Assembly: GCA_903891325.1 (NCBI GenBank)
Contig: CAITEC010000042.1
Location: 31,988-95,987, forward strand
Source: an uncultured Opitutaceae bacterium
Lineage (GTDB): Bacteria; Verrucomicrobiota; Verrucomicrobiia; Opitutales; Opitutaceae
Length of the DNA stretch: 64,000 nucleotides
Direction: 5' to 3'
Positions 49,267 through 56,604 of the stretch are shown piece after piece. Position numbers and translations under genes: made by a program. Below the pieces are notes generated by a model. That model saw only the letters and a list, made by a program, of their open reading frames with translations. It was not told where the DNA came from and ran no database searches. Numbering within the stretch: the stretch's first letter is position 1; every line of letters begins with the position of its first letter.

Positions 49267-50343
49267 ATGCGGAACCGACGCTCATTCCTCAGGGAGGCGA
49301 TGCTGGCCGCCGCGGGGCTGGCGGTCCTCCCGCGGATCAGCCTGCGCGCCGCCGACAAAACCGGCGCGCGCCCGCCGATCACGGGCTCGGGCGAGCACAC
49401 CTACGAGTGCCTGCATGACTGGCTGCAGCCCCCGGAGGGACTCCTCTGGGGCGAGACGCACGCCCTCTGCGAGGACGAGGAGGGGAACCTCTATGTCGGG
49501 CACACCGTCCACAAGGACAGCCGGCGGGGCGAGGCGATCGTCGCCTACGACGCGCAGGGCCGCTTCATCCGCGCGTTCGGGAGCGAATTTCGCGGGGGGG
49601 CCCACGGGCTGGCGCTGCACCGGGAGCCGGAAGGCGTCTTCCTCTACCACTCCGACATTCTCCACTGCACCACGGCGAAGCTCACGCTGGGCGGGGAACT
49701 GGTCTGGAAGCGCGGCTACCCGCGGGAGGACCGCGAGTACGGGGCGCGCCCGATTGCCTACCGGCCCACGAACATCGCCTTCAGCCCCGGCGGGGATTAC
49801 TTTGTCGCCGACGGCTACGGCTCAAGCCACGTCCTGCGCTACGCCGCCGACGGGCGCTTCCTGGGCGAGGTCGGCCGGCGGCTGGAGGGAAAGTCCGGTC
49901 GCGACGCCCCGGACGGGGCGCTCAGCACGCCGCACAGCCTCTGGGTCGACCTGAGGGGCGCCGCCCCGGTGCTGGCGGTCGCGGATCGGAGCAATCACCG
50001 GATCCAGGCCTTCGGGATGGACGGCGCCCACCGGCTCACCGTCAAGGACCGGAGGCTGCGGCTTCCCTGCCACTGCCACACCCGGGGCGACTGGATGGTC
50101 TGCCCGGATCTTGACAGCCAGGTCTGCATCCTCGACCGCGACTACCGCATCGTCGCCCAGCTCGGCGACGGGAAGCCGCACAACGGGGCATTCGGATCGC
50201 GGCGGACCCAGTCCCGGGCGCAGTTCACGCCCGGCGAATTCATCCACCCGCACGACGCGATTTTCCTGGGGAACGGGGACATCCTCGTCTCCGAGTGGCT
50301 GCCGATCGGCCGCATCACCCGCCTGAGGCGGGTGTCCGGGTGA
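49267..50343 (+). CDS. NHL/6-bladed beta-propeller-like protein with twin-Arg-like N-terminus
   Basis: NRRSFLREAMLAAAGLAVL signal; repeated blade motifs (VAYDAQGRFIRAFG, ADRSNHRIQAFGMDG); GTG at 49249 is an alternative start. Confidence 0.75.
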   Translation: MRNRRSFLREAMLAAAGLAVLPRISLRAADKTGARPPITGSGEHTYECLHDWLQPPEGLLWGETHALCEDEEGNLYVGHTVHKDSRRGEAIVAYDAQGRFIRAFGSEFRGGAHGLALHREPEGVFLYHSDILHCTTAKLTLGGELVWKRGYPREDREYGARPIAYRPTNIAFSPGGDYFVADGYGSSHVLRYAADGRFLGEVGRRLEGKSGRDAPDGALSTPHSLWVDLRGAAPVLAVADRSNHRIQAFGMDGAHRLTVKDRRLRLPCHCHTRGDWMVCPDLDSQVCILDRDYRIVAQLGDGKPHNGAFGSRRTQSRAQFTPGEFIHPHDAIFLGNGDILVSEWLPIGRITRLRRVSG

Positions 50344-52625
50344 GCGCGGCCACCGGCAGCACTCCCCGGCGCCGCGCGGCGTGGATCGGCCTCCCGCCGC
50401 TCGCAGCCCTGGTCGTCCTCGCCCGCCGGCTCCCGCCGGACGGCCGCGACCACGCCCCGCTCGCGCAGTTTTTCGGCCGGTTTCATCCCTCGGTTGTCCA
50501 CTTTCCGATCGCGCTTCTCCTGCTTGTCGCCCTGGTCGAGGTCGCCGGGGCGACGCGCCGGTGGCGCGCGGTTCGCGGCTCCGCGGGATTTGTGCTCTCG
50601 CTTGCGACCGTGGCGGCCTTCGCGGCGGCCATCCTGGGATGGCTGCTCGCCTGGAGCGGAAGCTACCGCGGCGCGCAGGTCACCGACCACATGTGGTGCG
50701 GGATCTGGCTCTGCGCCGCCTGCCTGGCCTGCCTTGTCCTGCGGCGGCGGGGAGACCGCGGCCCGGGCGCGGCCTATGCGCTTGGGCTTGCGGCCACGGT
50801 CGCGCTCACGGCCGTGACCGGGCACCTCGGGGGACGGCTCACCTATGGGGACAATTACCTGACCCAGTACCTTCCCGCCCGGCCGCGGGCGTGGCTCGGG
50901 CTCCCCCCTGCGCGCCCGCCGGCCGCCCCTGCGGCGCCCGCGTCCGGCTCCGGGCCGTCCGCCGCGGGAACTCCCTTCTATGCGGCGGCGATTGCGCCGA
51001 TCCTGCAGGCGCACTGCACCGTCTGCCACGATGCCAACAAGCAGAAGGGAAAGCTGCGGCTGGATACCTACGAGTGGGTGATGAGCGGGGGCGAGGACGG
51101 GCCCGTGGTGCGGCCGGGCGACCCGGGGCACAGCGATCTTTACCGGCGGATCACGCTCCCGGTCGACGACGACGATTTCATGCCCAGCGACGGCAAGCCG
51201 CCGCTGAAGGCCGCCGAGGTGATGCTGATCGCCCACTGGATAACCACAGGCGCCACGGCGATGCGCCCGGACAATTTTGTGCCGGTCGTGGCCGCTCCGA
51301 AGCCGGCGCCGGCCGCGGCGCCGGATTACCGCCCGCTGCTGGCCAGGGCCGGACAGCTTGCCGATTCGCTGGGCGTGGACTTGCTGCCGCGCTCGCAGGA
51401 GCCGACCGACGGGCTCATCCTCCGGGCGACCAGCGCGCCGGGCCGCTGCGGCAACGCGGCGCTCGCGGCCCTCGCACCGGTGGCCGACCTGATCGTCGAG
51501 GCGGAACTCGCCCGGACTCCCGTGACGGACGCCTGCCTGGGCACGCTCGCGGGCTTCCGCAATCTCCAGGCGCTCGACCTCTCCCATACGGCGATTACGT
51601 CCGCGAACCTGGGTGCGCTGGCCCCGCTGCGCCGGCTTGCCAGGCTGAACCTCACCGACACGGGAATCGACGCGGCGGGACTGGCGAAGCTCCGGGCGAT
51701 GCCCGCGCTCCGGCATGTCTACTATTACCAGACGAAGGCCTTTCCCGCGAAGGGCGGCCACGCCGGGAAGGCGGCCGAGGCGCCGGCTGACCGGGCAAGG
51801 GATGAGTTGCGGCGGATCGCGCGGGACGGCAAGGCGTGGGTGAGGGTGCATGCCGCCGAGGTCCTTGTCGCCTACGGGGAGGGGGACGCCATGAGGGCGA
51901 TCTTTGGGCGTGAGGCGCCGACAGCCGCAGCGTCGCCCTACCGGATCGGGACCTGGCGCATCCTCGCGGCGGCTTCCCGGACGCCGCTCGAGCGCGCGGG
52001 CTGGGTCGCGAGGATCGAGGCGGAGGCCCTCGACCCGACCCCCGACCCGAAGGATCCCAACCGGCGGCTTCGCGCCTTCGAGTCGCTGGGCAAGCTCCGC
52101 GTGCGGGTCGACGGGCCGATGCGGGAATCGACGCGGACCTTCGCGGCGGCGGCCGCCCCGATTGACGCCGCGCTTCCCCTGTGGGTCCTCGCCCTGGCGG
52201 GCGACACCGGGGCCCCGGGGCGGCTGGCCGACCTGCTTTCGTCCGCAGACCCGGTCGCACGGCAGCGGGCAGCCTACGCGCTGCGCTGGGTGGGATCGAC
52301 GGACCCGGCAATCCTGGAAAAGCTCCGGCGGGCGGCGGACTCCGAACCGGCGGGAACCGCGGCAAAGCCCTTCATTGCGAGCGCCGCGCTCCTCCTCGCC
52401 CCCGGGGCGCCGCAGGTGCCGGATTGGAGGGCGTGCCTGGAGACCCTGCCCCCGGGAAGCACCGCGGACGCGGCCTTCGAGGCGGCCCAGGCGCTCATGC
52501 CCTACCGAAACGCCGAGGACCTGCGGCGCATGGAGGCGCTCCTCGGCGATCCGGATGACGCGGTCCGGGTGAGCGCGGCCTGGACAATCCTCTACGCGGA
52601 CGCGCACGGCGCGGCGGGCAAGTGA
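50340..52625 (+). CDS. DUF2231 membrane domain + c-type cytochrome (CxxCH) + LRR + HEAT-like multidomain protein
   Basis: FHPSVVHFPIALLL (DUF2231), CTVCHDANKQKGKLRLD, LRR-like NLQALDLSHTAITSANLGALAPL; GTG overlaps previous stop. Confidence 0.8.
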   Translation: MSAATGSTPRRRAAWIGLPPLAALVVLARRLPPDGRDHAPLAQFFGRFHPSVVHFPIALLLLVALVEVAGATRRWRAVRGSAGFVLSLATVAAFAAAILGWLLAWSGSYRGAQVTDHMWCGIWLCAACLACLVLRRRGDRGPGAAYALGLAATVALTAVTGHLGGRLTYGDNYLTQYLPARPRAWLGLPPARPPAAPAAPASGSGPSAAGTPFYAAAIAPILQAHCTVCHDANKQKGKLRLDTYEWVMSGGEDGPVVRPGDPGHSDLYRRITLPVDDDDFMPSDGKPPLKAAEVMLIAHWITTGATAMRPDNFVPVVAAPKPAPAAAPDYRPLLARAGQLADSLGVDLLPRSQEPTDGLILRATSAPGRCGNAALAALAPVADLIVEAELARTPVTDACLGTLAGFRNLQALDLSHTAITSANLGALAPLRRLARLNLTDTGIDAAGLAKLRAMPALRHVYYYQTKAFPAKGGHAGKAAEAPADRARDELRRIARDGKAWVRVHAAEVLVAYGEGDAMRAIFGREAPTAAASPYRIGTWRILAAASRTPLERAGWVARIEAEALDPTPDPKDPNRRLRAFESLGKLRVRVDGPMRESTRTFAAAAAPIDAALPLWVLALAGDTGAPGRLADLLSSADPVARQRAAYALRWVGSTDPAILEKLRRAADSEPAGTAAKPFIASAALLLAPGAPQVPDWRACLETLPPGSTADAAFEAAQALMPYRNAEDLRRMEALLGDPDDAVRVSAAWTILYADAHGAAGK

Positions 52626-52674
52626 CGTATTGTTTCGATGGCGCGACGAAATTCGATCTTCATCCGTGTCCGAA

Positions 52675-52748
52675 GGTGGAGCGCGATCTCCGAGCGCGCT
52701 TGTCCGGCAACTGAGTCAAGCAAGCGCGCTCGGAGATCGCGTTCCACC
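52675..52748. repeat. Family A inverted pair forming a 28-bp-stem hairpin with 18-nt loop
   Basis: ggtggagcgcgatctccgagcgcgcttg (52675-52702) / caagcgcgctcggagatcgcgttccacc (52721-52748), one mismatch. Confidence 0.92.
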
Positions 52749-52765
52749 CCCAATCGTCAAAGCCA

Positions 52766-53908
52766 ATGAAAAACCTGCTGCCTTCCCTCGCCCTGCTCGC
52801 CCTCCTCCCCCGGCTCGCGGCCGCGCCGGAGAACCGGATCGTGTGGAACGTCAATGCATCCCCCGAGCACCAGCGCAACACGGAGGGGGCGTTCATCACG
52901 CTGAAATCCGGCCGGATCGCCCTTTACTATTCCCAGTTCGAGAGCGGAAAGGAGGACTACAGCCGGGGAAGCGTCGCGGAGGTCCACTCGGACGACCAGG
53001 GGCTTTCGTGGAGCAGCCCGAGGGTGGTCTTCCCCCACGGCGACTTCCTGAACGCGGGGAGCGTCTCGCTCCTGCGGCTGGCCGACGGGCGGATCGCAAT
53101 CCTCTATGCGGTCAAGAGGAGCAATCTCGACTGCCGGCCCCTCATCCGGTTCTCCGACGATGAGACGGCGACCTGGTCGGAGCCGCGCAACATCATCGAC
53201 GCGCCCGGGTACTTCGTCGTCAACAACGACCGGCTGATCCAGACGCGGAGCGGCCGGCTCATCGTGCCCGCCGCCTTTCACCGGGCGCTCGTCCCGGTCG
53301 ACCGGGGCGCGACGACCGTGGACAGCCGCGCGATCACGCTCTGGTACCTTTCCGACGACGCGGGACGGACCTGGCGGCAGTCCGAGACCTGGTGGTCGAT
53401 CCCGGTGCGCAGCGAGTCCGGCCTGCAGGAACCCGGCGTGGTCGAGCTGGCCGACGGCACCCTCTTTTCCTGGGCGCGCACCGACCGGGGCTGCGAATAC
53501 GCATTTCGCTCGACCGACGGCGGGACGACGTGGAGCGCGCCGGTACCCACCGACCTGAAGTCCCCGCTCTCCCCGGCGAGCATCAAGCGCCTGCCCGGCT
53601 CGGACGCGCTCCTGGCGATCTACGACGACCACTCCGGCCGGTTCCCCTTCGATCCCTCCCGGCGGGCGCCCCTGGTGGCGGCGGTGTCTCGCGACGGCGG
53701 CCGGACGTGGGGGCTGCAGCGCGTCCTTGAGGGAGCCACCATGAACTGGTATTGCTACACCTCGATCCACTTCACCGGCGGGCATGCCCTGCTTGCCTAC
53801 TGGGTGAAGGACGACAAGCTGACGCCCGAGACCATCGCGAAGGGCCGGATGGGCCGGCTGCGGATCCGCCGCGTCGATCCCTCCTGGTTCCTTCAAACCG
53901 AAAAATGA
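52766..53908 (+). CDS. exo-sialidase/BNR-repeat family protein
   Basis: Signal peptide; Asp-box motifs SDDQGLSW, STDGGTTW, SRDGGRTW. Confidence 0.88.
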   Translation: MKNLLPSLALLALLPRLAAAPENRIVWNVNASPEHQRNTEGAFITLKSGRIALYYSQFESGKEDYSRGSVAEVHSDDQGLSWSSPRVVFPHGDFLNAGSVSLLRLADGRIAILYAVKRSNLDCRPLIRFSDDETATWSEPRNIIDAPGYFVVNNDRLIQTRSGRLIVPAAFHRALVPVDRGATTVDSRAITLWYLSDDAGRTWRQSETWWSIPVRSESGLQEPGVVELADGTLFSWARTDRGCEYAFRSTDGGTTWSAPVPTDLKSPLSPASIKRLPGSDALLAIYDDHSGRFPFDPSRRAPLVAAVSRDGGRTWGLQRVLEGATMNWYCYTSIHFTGGHALLAYWVKDDKLTPETIAKGRMGRLRIRRVDPSWFLQTEK

Positions 53909-54153
53909 ATAAAGACCAGACAATCGAGGAGGTGATCGCGATCCTCCGGCAGGTTAACGACGGCAATCCGGCGGCCATCGGCCCCGGGACGCTCATCCTG
54001 ACCGAGCTCGACCTCGATTCGCTGAAGATGATCGAGCTCATGGACGCCCTGAAGGCGAAGTACGGGGTCGATTTTTCCGCACCGCCCCGGACGCTGGGCG
54101 AGCTGCGCTCCCCCGAGACGATCGCCGCCGCGCTTCTCCGCGCGCGCGGCTGA
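53905..54153 (+). CDS. acyl carrier protein-like
   Basis: 82 aa; LTELDLDSLKMIELMDALKAKYGVDF carrier-protein DSL motif; ATG overlaps sialidase stop. Confidence 0.85.
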   Translation: MNKDQTIEEVIAILRQVNDGNPAAIGPGTLILTELDLDSLKMIELMDALKAKYGVDFSAPPRTLGELRSPETIAAALLRARG

Positions 54154-54159
54154 CAATCC

Positions 54160-55434
54160 GTGGATCTGGAAGAGAGTCATCCCGGGCTTGCCGCGCAGCT
54201 TCGCTTTGTCGTCGCGGAGAGCCCCTATTACCGCAGCCGCGGCGCGGACCCCCGCGACCTCGCGACCTTCCCCGTCCTCACCAAGGCGATGGTGCGCGGC
54301 GGCACGCGGGAAATGCTCACGTCGAGGACGGAGGCGGAGCGCGACGCGCTGGCCGCCGAGCTCCTGCGCACGGACCTGTCCGCCGAGCGGAACCGCGCCG
54401 GCGAGTTCCGGTTCGGCGCGGATGTGGTCATCGACCAGACGACGGGCACCTCGGGGATCCCCGCGCGATTCCCGAAGACGGGCGCCGAGCGGACCGAGCT
54501 GGCGCTGGCCACGTTCATGCGGCGGCGGGGCTTCGATCCCGGGCTCCGGCCCGCCGAGTTCGTCCCGCTCCTCCACCACCGGTGGGACCAGAGCTTCGAT
54601 TTCGACATCTGGAGCCGGTCCGTGGACGACCTGCGGCGGATGTACGCCTGGCTGGCGGGGAAGCGCGCCCGTTGGATCCACATGCCCGCCGTCCTGATCG
54701 CGCGGCACGCGGCGGCACTGGAGGAGGCGGGAATCGCCGACCCGGTTCCCAGCCTCAAATTCATCGAGTCGACCGGCTCGCGGCTCACCCCGGAGGCGGT
54801 CGCCGCGGCGCGGCGCGTCTTCCATGCCGGGACGGTCAACCAATACGGGACAATTGAGATGTGGGTGATCGGCTACGCGGCCGGGACGGGCCCCTTCGCG
54901 ATCAACGACGCCGCCGTCCATGTGGAGCTGGTCGACGACGACGAGCGGCCGATCGACGCGCCGGGGATCGAGGGGGACGTCGTGGTGACCAGCCTCGTCC
55001 TGCGGCTGCTGCCGCTTGTCCGGTACCGGACGGGAGACCGCGGCGCCTGGGTGGACGAGCCCGGCGCCGGGGGCGGTCCGGCCCGCCGGCTGGCGCTCGC
55101 CGAGGAACGCGACGTCAACAAGCTCACCATCGACGGCCGGCGGATCTCCGGGACGGAGGCATTCCGGCCGATCCTGAGGAGGGTCTACGCGCGGGTCGGC
55201 TACGCAGGAGTCGAGGCCGTGCAGATCACGCAGGTCGGGCCGGAGACGATCCGCCTTTCGCTGAACCGCTCACCGCAGGCCGGGGACATCTGCAGGGCCT
55301 TCCACGAGGAGTGCCTGAAGCTGCGCGCCGGGATCGCGGTTGAGTTCGACCTGCGCGAGGCGGACGACCGGTCCTTCCTGGACCGGAAGGGAAACCTCTT
55401 TGTCAACCGCTGGGGCTCCCCCGGAAAGCCGTGA
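54160..55434 (+). CDS. CapK/PaaK-like AMP-forming ligase
   Basis: GTG start; DQTTGTSGIPARFPKT, NQYGTIEMWVIGY, PLVRYRTGDRG adenylation motifs. Confidence 0.82.
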   Translation: MDLEESHPGLAAQLRFVVAESPYYRSRGADPRDLATFPVLTKAMVRGGTREMLTSRTEAERDALAAELLRTDLSAERNRAGEFRFGADVVIDQTTGTSGIPARFPKTGAERTELALATFMRRRGFDPGLRPAEFVPLLHHRWDQSFDFDIWSRSVDDLRRMYAWLAGKRARWIHMPAVLIARHAAALEEAGIADPVPSLKFIESTGSRLTPEAVAAARRVFHAGTVNQYGTIEMWVIGYAAGTGPFAINDAAVHVELVDDDERPIDAPGIEGDVVVTSLVLRLLPLVRYRTGDRGAWVDEPGAGGGPARRLALAEERDVNKLTIDGRRISGTEAFRPILRRVYARVGYAGVEAVQITQVGPETIRLSLNRSPQAGDICRAFHEECLKLRAGIAVEFDLREADDRSFLDRKGNLFVNRWGSPGKP

Positions 55435-56588
55435 ATCCGCTCTCCCACCTGGGCGCCTACGCGCACCTGCTCCGTTCCCGCATCCCGGGCGCGCGCGGCC
55501 CGGCGGGGGCCGCGTCGATCCGCCTGCCTTTCAACGGGAGCCCGACAGTGGCCACCTTCCTGCACACCGGCTTTTTCCTGGGGATTTTGACCGCGGACGG
55601 GCCCTGCGACGGGCTCCTCAACATCTACCTCCAGCTCAGTGCGCCGCGCCGGCGGACGGATTTCGTGAATGTGCTGCCCCTGCGCTTCCTCCCGACGATC
55701 CCCCCGGACCTCCTCGGGCTCACCGAGTCGAGGGACTGGTCGGCGGCGGAGATCGCCCGGATCGGGAAGGGGGGCCTCGCCGGCGAGGTGATCGGCGCGA
55801 TGCGCGGGGGCGAGTTCCTGTACGCGAACATCGACTACTTTTACCTGCCCGGTTCCGCGTTTTACGCCCGGCGCCACTTTCGCCAGTCGGCGCTGGTCGT
55901 CGGATTCGACGCGGGGGCGGGGGAGTTCACGATCGCCTGCTACCTGAAGAGCGGGCTCTTCGGGCTGGCGCGGATGCCGTGGCGCCTCCTGGGCGAGGCC
56001 TTCCACTCGCCGCTCGGCCGCGCTCGCTGCTCGGAGGCCTCGAAGGCGGACCGGCTCAACGGGATCAGGCGACCGGCGGTCGCCGGGCCGCACGCCGGCC
56101 TGGACCTGGACGCGATCAGGTGGCAGCTCGCCGACTATCTGAACGCGACCAACGAGGCGCCGCGGCGGATGGCGAACGGGGCGATCCGCGAATGGTGCGC
56201 CCGCCACGACACGTCCACGGCGGCCGACACCTATTATGGGAGCGGGATCCACGAGGGCCTGATCGCGACGCTGAACGCGACCGATCCAGCCGCGCCCGGG
56301 ACGTTCGACTTCCGGATCACCCGGCTGGTCTGGGAGCACAAGAAGATGATGACCCTGCGCCTGCGCCGGCTTTCGGAAACCGGGGCGATCGCAATCCCCG
56401 GCCTGGACGCCCGCTGGGCCGAGGTGGAGCAGGCGGCCTGGTCGCTGCACTTCACGCTCGTGCGCTCCGCCTCGAAGCGGGAGCGGATCGACAGGGAATC
56501 TGTCGTCCGCTCGGTGAACGACATGGCCGCGCTCGAACGGACCATTCTCGGGGAGGTGCTGGAATCTTTGCAGAAACCTGAGACCTGA
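55431..56588 (+). CDS. uncharacterised protein, possibly BtrH/C39-like
   Basis: 385 aa; GTG overlaps ligase stop (GTGA); GGEFLYANIDYFYLPGSAFYARRHFRQSALVVGFDAGAGEFTIACYL resembles the C39/BtrH-type core by eye only. Confidence 0.6.
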   Translation: MNPLSHLGAYAHLLRSRIPGARGPAGAASIRLPFNGSPTVATFLHTGFFLGILTADGPCDGLLNIYLQLSAPRRRTDFVNVLPLRFLPTIPPDLLGLTESRDWSAAEIARIGKGGLAGEVIGAMRGGEFLYANIDYFYLPGSAFYARRHFRQSALVVGFDAGAGEFTIACYLKSGLFGLARMPWRLLGEAFHSPLGRARCSEASKADRLNGIRRPAVAGPHAGLDLDAIRWQLADYLNATNEAPRRMANGAIREWCARHDTSTAADTYYGSGIHEGLIATLNATDPAAPGTFDFRITRLVWEHKKMMTLRLRRLSETGAIAIPGLDARWAEVEQAAWSLHFTLVRSASKRERIDRESVVRSVNDMAALERTILGEVLESLQKPET

Positions 56589-56597
56589 AACCTGAAA
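56571..56597. repeat. Family C heptamer arm
   Basis: cagaaacctgagacctgaaacctgaaa; overlaps the 3' end of the 55431-56588 CDS. Confidence 0.85.
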
Positions 56598-56604
56598 ATC
56601 CGGA

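Noticed and set aside
50142-52607. 821-aa minus-strand ORF
   Set aside because: Antisense to the DUF2231/cytochrome CDS; Arg-rich without domain signature
52630-53163. 177-aa ORF starting inside the Family A hairpin region
   Set aside because: Reads through repeat and then out of frame of the sialidase; no motifs
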